Shown: positions 45,354-54,602, counted from the first letter of the stretch. The stretch: 64,000 bases of DNA from Caldilineaceae bacterium (GCA_022821545.1 JAJEDJ010000050.1:91971-155970), one strand, 5' to 3'. Made by a program: numbers and translations. The notes: generated by a model not told the origin, from the sequence alone.

Positions 45354-46036
45354 TGGCAACAAGATCAAAATCGAGAAAGAAATCGCGGGCCAGGGGCGGC
45401 AGGCACTCTCAGAGGGGCGTTGATGGCCGCCTGGCCCGGCCGTCCCGCCAGGAGTTGCGAGAGATCGCCGCCAAGAGGAGACTCAGGCAGAATCTCTACG
45501 TGTATGGAGGCGGCGCCATACTCGTTGCCATCGTGGCGCTTGTCATCTTCGTAAACATTCGCAATGCAGCGCCGGTCGGCGGCGAGGAGTCGTGGCCCTC
45601 ACAGGGAAATACGCACATTCAACAGGGCAGCGCCTCTCCAATCGAATACAACACCACGCCTCCAACTTCCGGTCCTCACTATCCCGGCCTGGCCCCCTGG
45701 GACATCTACGACGAGCCGATTCGCTATGAGCAGGTCGTCCATAACATGGAGGATGGGGGCGTAATCGTCTACTACCAGTGTGAAGAAGACTGCCCGGAAC
45801 TGAGGGAACAGCTGGCGGAGGTGGTCAGACCCTATGTTAACCGGGGGCGGCACGTGCTCATGATGCCGAATGATCCCGATTGGACCGGCTTTGGATCGCA
45901 GTCGGCTCACAAGGATATGGGGGCTCGCATCGCTCTGACTGCCTGGCAAAGGCTGGACAAGTTCGAAGAGTTTGACGAGGGCCGAATCCGCGACTTCATT
46001 GAGAGATACGAAGGAATCGACCATCATGTGAGATAG
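45353..46036 (+). CDS. DUF3105 membrane-anchored protein
   Basis: A 227-residue protein with a highly basic N-terminus (ATRSKSRKKSRARGGRH), one membrane helix (about 52-72) and an extracellular DUF3105 domain. Conserved parts are EYNTTPPTSGPHYPGLAPWDIYDEPI, EQVVHNMEDGGVIVYYQCEE and the end MPNDPDWTG...ALTAWQRLDKFEEFDEGRIRDFIERY. The family is common in Actinobacteria and Chloroflexota and has no established function. Coupling to two L,D-transpeptidases (start ATG overlaps the TAA) suggests a cell-wall role. The last codons lie inside a palindrome (46028-46053). Confidence 0.88.
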   Translation: MATRSKSRKKSRARGGRHSQRGVDGRLARPSRQELREIAAKRRLRQNLYVYGGGAILVAIVALVIFVNIRNAAPVGGEESWPSQGNTHIQQGSASPIEYNTTPPTSGPHYPGLAPWDIYDEPIRYEQVVHNMEDGGVIVYYQCEEDCPELREQLAEVVRPYVNRGRHVLMMPNDPDWTGFGSQSAHKDMGARIALTAWQRLDKFEEFDEGRIRDFIERYEGIDHHVR

Positions 46037-46053
46037 TCGCGCGACTATTTCAC
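46028..46053. repeat. 26-bp near-perfect palindrome at a gene end
   Basis: The segment reads as an inverted repeat centred on CGCGCG (perfect for the inner 16 bases, ATAGTCGCGCGACTAT, one mismatch outside). It includes the stop codon of the DUF3105 gene. GGCGGC-AGT-GCCGCC at 46062-46076 forms a second small hairpin. Confidence 0.75.
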
Positions 46054-46106
46054 GTGAGATAGGCGGCAGTGCCGCCCCGTCAGTCGCATGTTTCCTGGCA
46101 GCAAGA

Positions 46107-46135
46107 GGCCCACAGCAAATGCTGTGGGCCTTAAT
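46107..46135. terminator. Intrinsic terminator between DUF3105 gene and def
   Basis: GGCCCACAG (46107-46115) pairs with CTGTGGGCC (46122-46130) around CAAATG, followed by TTAAT. It can end transcription from the left operon and, less strongly, from the convergent def gene. Confidence 0.75.
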
Positions 46136-46155
46136 ATCTCTCAGAACCGGCCAGA

Positions 46156-46707
46156 CTATTCGCCCTGGCCAAACAGCTCTGTTACCGGCACCAGCTCCGG
46201 TTCACCGTCTTCCACCTCGACAACCTTATACACCTGTTCTGCTACGTCGATCATCAGCACGCCGCCCAGATGATCGATTTCATGCTGGAAGATGCGCGCC
46301 AGCCAGTCGTAAGCCTTGATTCGCAGAGACTTTCCGTGGCGGTCCTGGGCCTTGACCAGAACGTACGTAGCCCGGTCCACTTCGGCAGCCAGGCCGGGCA
46401 GACTCAAGCACGCTTCATGAGCGATCTCCGAGCCCTTTGCCTTGACCAGCTCCGGGTTGATCAACTCATAGCGCCGCATCGTCTCCTCTGGCCGCTCCTC
46501 ATCTTCAGGAAACTCGATAACGAAGATGCGCTGGTTTAGGCCCACCTGCGGCGCAGCCAGACCGACGCCTTTACCACTGCGCATCGTCTCCACCATGTTC
46601 TCCAGGAGCTGGTGGAGACGCCGGTCGAAGGTCCGCACGCGTCTTGCCGGCCGTCGCAGCCGTTCTCCATCTTCGTCCCATATCGTCAGAATCCTGAGTT
46701 TCGGCAT
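46156..46707 (-). CDS. def: Peptide deformylase
   Basis: A 183-residue metallo-enzyme that removes the formyl group from new proteins. All three motifs are present: GVGLAAPQVG (47-56), EACLSLPG with metal ligand Cys100, and QHEIDHLGGV with His142, Glu143 and His146. The last motif has the normal HExxH form. The chain is of usual length. It is followed on the minus strand by nothing in its own direction; the thioesterase gene lies 40 bases upstream. Confidence 0.96.
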   Translation of the reverse strand: MPKLRILTIWDEDGERLRRPARRVRTFDRRLHQLLENMVETMRSGKGVGLAAPQVGLNQRIFVIEFPEDEERPEETMRRYELINPELVKAKGSEIAHEACLSLPGLAAEVDRATYVLVKAQDRHGKSLRIKAYDWLARIFQHEIDHLGGVLMIDVAEQVYKVVEVEDGEPELVPVTELFGQGE

Positions 46708-46747
46708 GTCAAGAGTGTGGTTGGGCGGGCGTCACAAGGCTTGGCGT

Positions 46748-47167
46748 TTAACGCTGCGGGATGATAATCATGGTCAAACGACTGATATTGACCAGGCGCC
46801 CGCTCTCATCCTCGATGCGAATCTCCCACACGTGGGTGCGCCGGCCCGTGTGAATCGGGCGAACTGTCCCATAGACATAGCCGCCCTGAACTGAGCGCAG
46901 ATGGTTGCCGTTAATGTCTAGCCCCACCGCAGTCAGCGAGCTCCGGTCTATCATCGCGTTAGACGCCACACTTCCCATCGTCTCCGCAAGCGCGATGGAG
47001 GCGCCCCCGTGCAGCAGGCCGTAGGGCTGTACCGTTCGGCCGTCTACGGGCATGCGGGCACACATAAAATCAGCGCCAACCTCGGTGAACTCGATACCGA
47101 GGTTGGCGGCTAGTGTCCCCTCGCTCATCCTGTTGATGGCAGCGACGGTCATTTCGGGATTGAACAT
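46748..47167 (-). CDS. PaaI/YdiI-type hotdog thioesterase
   Basis: A 139-residue hotdog thioesterase. NLGIEFTEVGADFMCARMPVD, the active-site helix LLHGGASIALAETMGS (with Glu as catalytic base) and the C-terminal strand pattern HTGRRTHVWEIRI match the EntH/MenI (YdiI) and PaaI group, which hydrolyse aryl- or acyl-CoA thioesters. No menaquinone genes are nearby, so the particular substrate is open. It sits between def and a cell-wall glycosidase gene. Confidence 0.9.
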   Translation of the reverse strand: MFNPEMTVAAINRMSEGTLAANLGIEFTEVGADFMCARMPVDGRTVQPYGLLHGGASIALAETMGSVASNAMIDRSSLTAVGLDINGNHLRSVQGGYVYGTVRPIHTGRRTHVWEIRIEDESGRLVNISRLTMIIIPQR

Positions 47168-47190
47168 CGACCTATATCAAATGCTTGCGT

Positions 47191-49290
47191 TTACTTCGCC
47201 ATATTTCTCAGGGCGTGGTATATGGGCAAGGGACTCCAGTCGTTGCGAACAATGCCCCACTGGGCCTTTTCAGTGCCGTCTGCGACCACGCGGAAGTTCA
47301 GGTTCCACAGGAAGGCGGGGCCGACCCAACCCCAGTTGCGCATCATCTGGAAGGCCTCTACGGTCCAGCGCGCCTGCTCGTCGAAGTCGTTGTCGTTGGC
47401 GTAGCCGTAGCGGGGGTCGAACGCGCCGCCGGCGGCCCAACCGAATTCGGTCGGCCAGATTGGGATATTGCCGGCTCCGTAGCGCAGCGCCAGGTTGCGG
47501 TAGCCTTCCATCGTGCTGCGGAAACTCCACGAATGATGGGGGTTGTCGCAGGCCCCGTTGAAGTGCTGATTGCCGGTCTGCTGGATCGCTTCACATGCAC
47601 TTTGCCAAACTGCGTTGGGCGGCACGTTATAGCCGCTGGGGTGAGCGCCGAAACCATCTACATAGTTGGCCAGACCCTGTTGCAACATGGCCTCGAAGTA
47701 GCGGAAGTCGTCCATTGCCAGAGAACCGTTATCGCCGGCAGGGGTCAATGCGCCGCTGATTACGTACATCGACGGGCAGGCGGCCTTGATCGCCCCGTAG
47801 GAGGGTCGCAGCAGCGCCATGTATTCGCCGGGATTGATCGGGCGGTTGCCCCATTCGTAATGCAGATTCTGCTCGTTCCAGACTTCGATGGCCTTCACCG
47901 ACGAGCCGCAGTACTCTCCGGCGAGCCGGCCCAGGAACCTGGCAAAAGTCTGGGGATCGGCCGGCGGTCCGCCTACCGTGCCGTCGTAACCCGACTCGCG
48001 TGACCAGTTGGGCGCGTTGACGACACTGAACAGCAGATTGAGTCCGCGCGCGTTGGCGGCGTTTACCAAGGGCCAGATATCGCCGAAGCCGTACTGGTTC
48101 TGCGTGGATTCAAAGACCTTCCACTCGATCTGCTGCTTCACCCAACCGAAGCCCAGCTCGCGGGTCTTATCCATGGCGATGCCTTCCTGGCCGTTGTGAA
48201 TCATGTGCGCCTGGACCCCGTAGCCGAAGCCGATGCCGGGCAATCTGGTTGCAGGGGCGGATGGAGCGGGAGCAGGGGCGGCAGCCGGCGGCGCCTCGGG
48301 CCGTTCCGGAATCTCGGATTCGGCAAATTTCTTTACGCCGGCAAGCGAACCGACCAGCTCAGTCAAGTCGCGGAAGATCCAGGCAGGCTCGCTCACGCCT
48401 GACACCTCGACCTGGAACCACTCTTCCCTGGGGCCGATGCCGGTTATCTTTACCCGTGTGCCGGAGGTCAATACGCTGAGAACCGGGTATTCAGTGCCGG
48501 GCCCGCCGCGAACATTCAGATGCGTCGGCTGGCTGACTGCGAACGGCCCTCCCGCGGCCGGTGGTTGAGGCGCAGGCTGAGGCTGGGCGGCGGTGCCGCC
48601 TGAGGCTGGAGGCGCAGTCGACCCGCCCTGGGGAATCCAAATCCTTGTGCCCCAGAACAGTGTATTTGCATTGGCGAGGTTGTTGGCCTGCATTATGGCG
48701 GAAACCGTGGTGCCGTTATTGAAAGCTATGCGGCCGAGCGAATCGCCAAGCTGCACTTCGTACCAGAATCCACCTGTCCTGGTCGCGCCTCCTCCGGCTG
48801 TGCCGCCGCCGCTTGTCGCTGCTCCCGGTATGCACAGGCTCTGGCCGATATAGACGTAGGAAGTTACGGACACCCCATTGGCCTGGGCAAGGTTCTGAAT
48901 CGAAACCCCGTAGTTGACCGCGATGCCGGAAAGAGTTTGACCGGCTACGACGGAATGGGTCTGGCTGCAGGCGCTGGGCTGCGAAGGAGCCGGCTGCTGC
49001 CCCGTTGTTGGAATCCGAAGCCGCTGGCCGACGTAAATCTGATTTGCATTGGCGATGTTATTCGCGCTAACCAAAGCCTGGACTGTAACGCCATATCTGA
49101 CAGCTATACGAGAGAGACTCTCGCCGGCCTGCACGACGTGCGTAGTGTACCCGGTTGCCTGGGGGCTTACACTGACCTGGGGCGTAGCTGCCAAGACCGT
49201 CTGCGGCAGCATGGAGAATAGCATCATCGCCGCGACCGATATGAGCCAGACTCGCCGCGACGTTCTGAACTGAGAAAGACCTGCACGCAT
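47191..49290 (-). CDS. Exported LysM-SH3-glycoside hydrolase (cellulase/GH39-like barrel)
   Basis: A 699-residue secreted protein. After a signal peptide (about 11-35) come three LysM modules (49-92, 112-154, 177-220), a Pro/Ala/Gly linker, an SH3b domain (252-310, [13 protein letters not shown]), another linker and a catalytic barrel (355-695). The barrel has WNE with acid/base Glu473 and WPTEFGW with likely nucleophile Glu615, the arrangement of clan GH-A enzymes such as GH5 and GH39. Start ATG 49290 follows GGAG by six bases; the frame is open to 49320. LysM and SH3b modules suggest it works on or is held at the cell wall. Substrate unknown. Confidence 0.88.
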   Translation of the reverse strand: MRAGLSQFRTSRRVWLISVAAMMLFSMLPQTVLAATPQVSVSPQATGYTTHVVQAGESLSRIAVRYGVTVQALVSANNIANANQIYVGQRLRIPTTGQQPAPSQPSACSQTHSVVAGQTLSGIAVNYGVSIQNLAQANGVSVTSYVYIGQSLCIPGAATSGGGTAGGGATRTGGFWYEVQLGDSLGRIAFNNGTTVSAIMQANNLANANTLFWGTRIWIPQGGSTAPPASGGTAAQPQPAPQPPAAGGPFAVSQPTHLNVRGGPGTEYPVLSVLTSGTRVKITGIGPREEWFQVEVSGVSEPAWIFRDLTELVGSLAGVKKFAESEIPERPEAPPAAAPAPAPSAPATRLPGIGFGYGVQAHMIHNGQEGIAMDKTRELGFGWVKQQIEWKVFESTQNQYGFGDIWPLVNAANARGLNLLFSVVNAPNWSRESGYDGTVGGPPADPQTFARFLGRLAGEYCGSSVKAIEVWNEQNLHYEWGNRPINPGEYMALLRPSYGAIKAACPSMYVISGALTPAGDNGSLAMDDFRYFEAMLQQGLANYVDGFGAHPSGYNVPPNAVWQSACEAIQQTGNQHFNGACDNPHHSWSFRSTMEGYRNLALRYGAGNIPIWPTEFGWAAGGAFDPRYGYANDNDFDEQARWTVEAFQMMRNWGWVGPAFLWNLNFRVVADGTEKAQWGIVRNDWSPLPIYHALRNMAK

Positions 49291-49376
49291 ATGTAACTCC
49301 TTATTCAAATCCAACTTCATTCAAGAAGGAAAGATCTTGTTCAGACTAATTATTCTGCACCGTATCCGCGTTCAAG

Positions 49377-50774
49377 TCAAGACGAAATCAGTTCTTCCAT
49401 CAACGCAATGCCAACGCGAATGCCACGATAGAAGTTCGGCAGGTGCAGTTTTTCGTTTGGCGCGTGTAGATTGTCGTCTGGCAGACCAAAGCCCATGAAA
49501 AGGATGGGGATGCCGAGGGATTCCTGCACAACCGTCGCTATCGGGATTGAGCCTCCCTCGCGGCTGAAAACAGGCTCTGCGCCAAATACACGGTGATATG
49601 CCCGCGCCGCGGCCTGCATCTCCGATACATCCAGTGGAACGACCGTGGCAGGCGCGTGCTGGAGTGTGTCTACCGAAACATCCACCGTCTGCGGCGCGAT
49701 CTGCTGAAGGTACCGCTCAATCATCGCCCCTATCGCAGACGAATCCTGGTCGGGAACCAGGCGGCAGCTCACCTTTGCGCGGGCTTCGGCAGGAATGACG
49801 GTTTTGAACCCTTCGTCAATGAAGCCGCCCCACATTCCATTGATCTCCAGAGTGGGCCGCGCCCCAATCCTTTCGGTTACCGTGTATCCCTCTTCGCCCC
49901 AGGCCGCGGGTGCGCCCGTTTCCTGCAATAGTTCGGCGTCTCCATAGGGGACCTGCGCCAGTGCCGTCCGTTCACTTGGAGTCAATGCTTGGACGTCGTC
50001 ATAGAAGCCGGGAACGGCAACCCGCCCTGACCTGTCATGGAGCGCTGCCAGGAGCGTGCTCAGGGCCTGGTTCGGGTTGTGGACCGCGCCGCCGAACATG
50101 CCGCTATGGAGATCATGGGCCGGGCCTCTGACCGATATCTCGCCGGCCCATATGCCCCGCAGCCCGTAGATGATCAGTGGCAGCTCGGGAGACAAAATGT
50201 GCGTGTCGGAGATGAGACATACGTCGGCGGCCAGTTTTTCGGTTTCCGACGGCAGGTACTCCGCCAGGCCCTGGCTGCCGACCTCCTCTTCGCCTTCGAC
50301 GAGGAATTTAACGTTTACCGGCAGCGCGCCTGACGTTGCCAGAACTGCCTCGACCGCGGCGACGTGGGCAAAGAGCTGTCCCTTGTCGTCTGACGCCCCG
50401 CGGGCAAACAGATCGTCCCCCCGCACGGATGGTTCGAAGGGCGGCGAACTCCACAGTTCCAACGGGTCGACCGGCTGAACATCGTAATGGCCGTAGATCA
50501 GCACTGTTGGGGCGCCCTCTCCGGCATTCAGCCAGTCGCCGTATACGATTGGATGACCGTCGGTGGGGACAGTTTCCACATTTTGCAGGCCGGCGGACTT
50601 CATCTTCTGTGCCAGCCAGTCCGCGGCCCGCTCTACGTCCTCCTTGTGCTGCGGCAGAGTGCTTATGCTGGGGATGCGCAGCCAGTCGCACAGTTCTTCG
50701 AGCTGGCCTCTTTGCGCGCTCTGCAGAAAGGAGTCGAGATCGGGGTCGAAAGCGGGATTTGGGCTAGGATTCAT
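49377..50774 (-). CDS. M20 family metallopeptidase (dipeptidase-like)
   Basis: A 465-residue di-zinc M20 peptidase. Zinc and catalytic residues are visible in YGHYDVQPVD (His, Asp), ARGASDDKGQ (bridging Asp), VEGEEEVGSQG (catalytic Glu pair) and the final GFGLPDDNLHAPNE with the last His. The dimerisation domain lies in about residues 205-370. This subgroup (CNDP/DUG1-like) usually hydrolyses dipeptides in the cytosol. No signal peptide. It begins 100 bases downstream of the Rieske gene on the same strand and may be the end of that operon. Confidence 0.92.
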   Translation of the reverse strand: MNPSPNPAFDPDLDSFLQSAQRGQLEELCDWLRIPSISTLPQHKEDVERAADWLAQKMKSAGLQNVETVPTDGHPIVYGDWLNAGEGAPTVLIYGHYDVQPVDPLELWSSPPFEPSVRGDDLFARGASDDKGQLFAHVAAVEAVLATSGALPVNVKFLVEGEEEVGSQGLAEYLPSETEKLAADVCLISDTHILSPELPLIIYGLRGIWAGEISVRGPAHDLHSGMFGGAVHNPNQALSTLLAALHDRSGRVAVPGFYDDVQALTPSERTALAQVPYGDAELLQETGAPAAWGEEGYTVTERIGARPTLEINGMWGGFIDEGFKTVIPAEARAKVSCRLVPDQDSSAIGAMIERYLQQIAPQTVDVSVDTLQHAPATVVPLDVSEMQAAARAYHRVFGAEPVFSREGGSIPIATVVQESLGIPILFMGFGLPDDNLHAPNEKLHLPNFYRGIRVGIALMEELISS

Positions 50775-50876
50775 GGGGAGGGAACTCCAGTGGCTCGCGG
50801 GGAGCCGTTTGAACGCTCCATGGACTGTTGTGCGCTGACTGCTTCGCGTGGTCGGGAAGCGAACTTGGCGCTCCCG

Positions 50877-51311
50877 TCAACCTGGAAGTTCGACGACGAC
50901 GTACTCCTGGTCGACGGAGACCTCGAAGGTTTCCGCGGTGTAGGGGCCCGGCTGATAGGTCGTAGGGAGGGCTTCGGCGGATGCGACTTCCACCTCGTAC
51001 CGGCGCGTGCGCACCGACGCGGGATCAACCCAGGACTGGCCGGTCGTCACGTCATATTCCCAGCCGTGCCAGGGGCAGCGCAGAATCTCGCCCCGCCTCT
51101 CGTAACGGTACTCGCCGCCAGGTTTGTCCGCCATCACAAAACCTGTGAGCCTGCCTTCGCAGAGGGGACCGCCCTGGTGCGGGCAGATGTTTCGGAGAGC
51201 GTAGAACTCGCCTTTAATGTTGAATACACCGATTGAGCGGCCGCCGATCTCGACGATCTTGCGTTCTCCCGGCGGAATCTCACCTACAGTGGCGACGACG
51301 TGTTTTGCCAT
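50877..51311 (-). CDS. Rieske [2Fe-2S] protein
   Basis: A 144-residue protein with a single Rieske domain. Cluster ligands are Cys43-x-His45 (NICPHQGGPL) and Cys79-x2-His82 (RCPWHGWEYD). The domain is of the type found in ferredoxin components and N-termini of ring-hydroxylating oxygenases, but there is no catalytic oxygenase domain on this chain. It starts nine bases after the upstream amidohydrolase gene on the minus strand, so it is co-transcribed with the amidohydrolases; an electron-transfer role in their pathway is inferred. Confidence 0.92.
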   Translation of the reverse strand: MAKHVVATVGEIPPGERKIVEIGGRSIGVFNIKGEFYALRNICPHQGGPLCEGRLTGFVMADKPGGEYRYERRGEILRCPWHGWEYDVTTGQSWVDPASVRTRRYEVEVASAEALPTTYQPGPYTAETFEVSVDQEYVVVELPG

Positions 51312-51320
51312 TGCTTTTCT

Positions 51321-52511
51321 CTAAAGCTTGTACAGTTCGCGGGCGTTTTCCGCCATGAATTTGCGCCGGCGTTCCTTGTCGAGCGGTACGGGAAAGGCGC
51401 GATCGGGGGCGTCAAAGTCCCAGTGGGGGTAGTCGGTTGCGAAAAGCAGGCGGTCGTCCATCTCCATTTGGCCCAGCAGCTGGCGGAACTGCTCCGGTTT
51501 GAACGGCTCCTCCATCGGCTGTGTACTGACCCAGAAGTGCCGTCGGAAGAGATCGGAAGGAGGCTCGGTGACGTGGGGCACTTCGCTGCCCAGTTTGCGC
51601 CAGGCGCTGTCCATGCGCCACAGCATTGGAGGAATCCAGGCAAAACCGCCCTCAATCAACACGAATTTGAGTGTAGGAAACTCCTGGAAAACACCTTCAA
51701 AGATCAGGCTGATCACCTGCGACTGGAAGGTCTGGGGCATGCCGCCGTGATCCTCTATATAGTGGTTCGGGTAGCCTGACCCGGTAATCGGTCCGCCGCC
51801 GGCGCCGCCGAAATGGATGGCGACAGGTACGTCGTGGCGGCAGGCAGCCTCGTACATCGGCCAGTACTTGCGCCGGCCAAGAGGTTCCTTGGTGCGGGCG
51901 ATCAGCAGTGCGTGGACAAATCCGGGATGGCTGCCCCACTTGTCGATCTCGACGGCGGACAGCTGGCCGTCTTCCCACGGGACGATGATCGAGGCCCGCA
52001 GCCGCGGCTCAGGTTCCAGCCATTCGGCCAGCTGCCATTCATTGGTTGCCCGGGCAAAGGCGGCGCCAAAGGCCAGATTGCGCTGCTCGCCTGCCCCGAC
52101 AAGCGGGTTGAGGACGCCGATCTCGATGTTCCACCTGTCCAGGAGCTGTTCCTGCAACAGCGGCAGATTGGAACCGGGTGGCGTACCGTCGCCCGGCCAG
52201 GCGTCGTGGCGGGCCGCATTGGGCATTGCCCTGGGATAATGCGAGCCGTCGAAGCCCCGCGATCCGTACGTGCGGTGATAGTCCTGCCACCTCTCGCCCA
52301 GATAGCTGCGCAGCACGTCCTGCGTTGGGAAGTAGATATGGATGTCGGTGTCGATAATGGCCGTGTCCAGCGGCGCGCGATAGCGGGCGCCCTGTTGAAC
52401 GGAGGCGTCGGGACCGGCTGCATCATGACCCGCTGCATCATGACCATTTATGCGATCTTTCGTTACGGCGCCGCTCTCTACGGTGGCAGTCGAATCGAAT
52501 TGAGCAGTCAT
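51321..52511 (-). CDS. Amidohydrolase-2 family protein (ACMSD-like), copy A
   Basis: A 396-residue TIM-barrel metal enzyme. The metal motif is IIDTDIHIYFP (D-x-H in place of H-x-H), then VAIHFGG, and the C-terminal LLFATDYPHWDFD with the metal Asp. The family includes decarboxylases (ACMSD, LigW) and hydrolases. ATG 52511 is preceded by GGAGG with six-base spacing; the frame is open to 52595. An N-terminal ~40-residue tail contains the repeat GHDAA-GHDAA made by a 15-bp tandem duplication. It is paralogous to the next gene (shared PRLRASIxVP, HPGFVxxxL, FQSQVISL, LIEGGFxW). Confidence 0.87.
   Translation of the reverse strand: MTAQFDSTATVESGAVTKDRINGHDAAGHDAAGPDASVQQGARYRAPLDTAIIDTDIHIYFPTQDVLRSYLGERWQDYHRTYGSRGFDGSHYPRAMPNAARHDAWPGDGTPPGSNLPLLQEQLLDRWNIEIGVLNPLVGAGEQRNLAFGAAFARATNEWQLAEWLEPEPRLRASIIVPWEDGQLSAVEIDKWGSHPGFVHALLIARTKEPLGRRKYWPMYEAACRHDVPVAIHFGGAGGGPITGSGYPNHYIEDHGGMPQTFQSQVISLIFEGVFQEFPTLKFVLIEGGFAWIPPMLWRMDSAWRKLGSEVPHVTEPPSDLFRRHFWVSTQPMEEPFKPEQFRQLLGQMEMDDRLLFATDYPHWDFDAPDRAFPVPLDKERRRKFMAENARELYKL
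52416..52445 (-). repeat. 15-bp tandem duplication in amidohydrolase copy A
   Basis: Two adjacent 15-mers (52416-52430, 52431-52445) differ by one base. They encode the repeated GHDAA in the N-terminal tail. Confidence 0.85.
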
Positions 52512-52591
52512 GGCTGTCCTCCTACTCTGTAGAATGTGGCGAGGCGTAAGGAGAAAATACAGTTCACCGCCGGCTTGCAAGGAACGTCTCG

Positions 52592-53614
52592 TCAAAGCCG
52601 GTAAAAGGCGCGCGCGTTTTCGCTGCAGATCTTCTTTTTCTGGTCCGCCGTCAACAGGTCCAGCAAAACGTCCTGGCTATCGTGGCGATGGGGGTAGTCA
52701 CTGGCGTAAAGGAGGAGGTCTTCGGCGCCGCACTGATCGAGAATCTGGGCCAGGTGCAGCGGATTCGGCGGCGCGTCCACCGGCTGAATGGTGAACTTCA
52801 GGTGCGTGCGCATGTATTCGGACGGCCGCCGCCTGACGTAGGGCGTATTGTGTCGCAACCCTTTCCACTCCTTGTCGATGCGCCACATCAGAGACGGAAG
52901 CCAGGTAAATCCCCCTTCAATCAGCGCCGCCCGAAGAGAGGGAAAACGTTCGAAAGCGCCTTCGCATACCAGGCTGATAACCTGGGATTGAAAGACCTGT
53001 GCCATGTTGGCGTAGTCCTCGATGAAGTAGGAGGGCCAGCCGGTCGGCGTGGGGGGATGGCCGGGCGCGCCGCCGTAATGGATACCGAGCGCGAGGTCGT
53101 GCTTGACGGCGGCTGCGTAGATTGGGTCGTAGCGGCGATTGCCGTAGGGCGCTTCGGCGCGCACAGGCAGAATCACCTGTACGAAGCCTGGATGGTCGCC
53201 CCATCTGTCGACTTCCCTTGCGGCCAGGGCCGGGTTGTGGCTCGGTACAACGATGGATGCCCGCAGTCGGGGCTCCTTTTCGAGCCAGTGCTCCACCTGC
53301 CACCGGTTTACAGCCGTGGCCAGCGAGGCGGCCAGGTCCTCGTTGCGTACACTCTGCACGCGATAGGCACAGTTCAGAATGCCGGTTTCGACGCCCTCCA
53401 AAGCCCGGTCTTGCACCTCGGCCAGGTCGGGTTTCGGGCTGCTCTCATCGCGGGCGGCGGTGGGTACGCTGTCGGGGTAGTCGGCCGCGTCGGGGCCGTT
53501 GAAGGCCGACTCGCGGCAGTAGTCAACCCAGTGGTCCGGCAGGTAGGGATACAGGGTCTCAAGCGCCGGGATTTCGTTATGGATGTCGCAGTCGATTCGC
53601 GTCGATTCGGACAT
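52592..53614 (-). CDS. Amidohydrolase-2 family protein (ACMSD-like), copy B
   Basis: A 340-residue paralogue of copy A, without the N-terminal tail. It begins MSESTRIDCDIHNEIP, where D-x-H replaces the usual H-x-H; LGIHYGG and LLYASDYPHRHDSQD carry further metal-site residues. The two copies probably act on related substrates or successive steps. The gene lies 81 bases upstream of copy A. Decarboxylase versus hydrolase activity is not decidable by eye. Confidence 0.87.
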   Translation of the reverse strand: MSESTRIDCDIHNEIPALETLYPYLPDHWVDYCRESAFNGPDAADYPDSVPTAARDESSPKPDLAEVQDRALEGVETGILNCAYRVQSVRNEDLAASLATAVNRWQVEHWLEKEPRLRASIVVPSHNPALAAREVDRWGDHPGFVQVILPVRAEAPYGNRRYDPIYAAAVKHDLALGIHYGGAPGHPPTPTGWPSYFIEDYANMAQVFQSQVISLVCEGAFERFPSLRAALIEGGFTWLPSLMWRIDKEWKGLRHNTPYVRRRPSEYMRTHLKFTIQPVDAPPNPLHLAQILDQCGAEDLLLYASDYPHRHDSQDVLLDLLTADQKKKICSENARAFYRL

Positions 53615-53708
53615 CGAAACTTTCGGTCTGGAATCGGTACAGGAATGTGCAGAGAATATCGTACTCGAAATTCAGTGCGCGGGCAATTCGCCGATCCGCC
53701 CCTGTGGC

Positions 53709-54602
53709 TCAGTCGGCCGGCAGCCCCCACCGGGCGCGCGCCTTTTCTATCGGAATCAGCTCCTTTATGCCATGAACCGTGTGGCCCGGGCCTCCCGCCA
53801 CCCACCGTTCGTCCGCCGGGTCGCTGGCCGGTTGGAAACGCACGTCGCAGCTCAGGCGGAATCGATTCGTCAAATTGGTTGTCGATGCGTGCATCGTGTG
53901 CATTCCGAACAGGATAACGTCGCCCATGAAAAACTCGCTTGTCTGCCATTCACCACCGAATTTTTCGACAATCTCCATTGGGTCCTTCGTGAACCAGCCG
54001 TCGATTCCGTCCCGGTCTACGTCCATGCGCCCATAGGTATCGCGAATGCGCGCGAAGCTGGGCAGGTTGTGTGAGCCTTTGCAGACTGCCAGCGTGCCAT
54101 GATCGACGGTCGTGTCGCCCAGGGGAATCCACACCGTGTGCAGGTTGCCGGAACCGCGTCCCATGTAGACGAAGTCGTAGTGGGCGCCGGTGTACTGCTC
54201 ATTGCCTACCGCGCGCATCCACTTGTAGTCGAAAGTGAGCGCCGGCTCGCCAAAGTATGCGCCAAAAAAATCAAAGAGCTCAATGGCCTGAATGACGGCA
54301 AGAACGTCCTCGTGGTAACCAATCCGTTTCATCTTGGCGCCGCGCCCGCCCCTGGGCATTACGCCTTCGAGGATCGGCGCCTCAGGCGTCAGCACATTCT
54401 GTTCGTGCATATAGTGCAGAACTGTCGCCCTCGCCTGTTTCACCTTTTCGCGATCAATCAGACCGCGCAAAAGGAGATAGCCGTCTTCAGCGATTTGGGC
54501 CTGCAGTGCCGGAACGTCGGGCCACAGGTGCTGGCTCTCTCGCAGAGTGCCCAGGGCGCCGTTGGGGTAGGTCGTATCCCTGTATCCAAAACGAATGTTC
54601 AT
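53709..54602 (-). CDS. Phytanoyl-CoA dioxygenase (PhyH) family protein
   Basis: A 297-residue Fe(II)/2-oxoglutarate oxygenase. The iron ligands are in GAHYDFVYMG (His-x-Asp) and the distal His in GMHTMHAST, followed by the 2-oxoglutarate-binding Arg in TNRFRLSCDVRF. WIPLGDTTVDHGTLAVCKGSH is the typical PhyH core. Two ATGs occur six bases apart; GGGA spacing favours 54602 (MNIRFGYRD). It would hydroxylate a small organic acid or CoA-free substrate in the cytosol. Position between two exporters and two amidohydrolases suggests a shared catabolic or detoxifying pathway. Confidence 0.88.
   Translation of the reverse strand: MNIRFGYRDTTYPNGALGTLRESQHLWPDVPALQAQIAEDGYLLLRGLIDREKVKQARATVLHYMHEQNVLTPEAPILEGVMPRGGRGAKMKRIGYHEDVLAVIQAIELFDFFGAYFGEPALTFDYKWMRAVGNEQYTGAHYDFVYMGRGSGNLHTVWIPLGDTTVDHGTLAVCKGSHNLPSFARIRDTYGRMDVDRDGIDGWFTKDPMEIVEKFGGEWQTSEFFMGDVILFGMHTMHASTTNLTNRFRLSCDVRFQPASDPADERWVAGGPGHTVHGIKELIPIEKARARWGLPAD

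Noticed and set aside
52682..53917. 411-codon plus-strand frame opposite amidohydrolase copy B
   Set aside because: The minus-strand gene has clear metal motifs and a paralogue next door; the plus frame has shadow-like composition.
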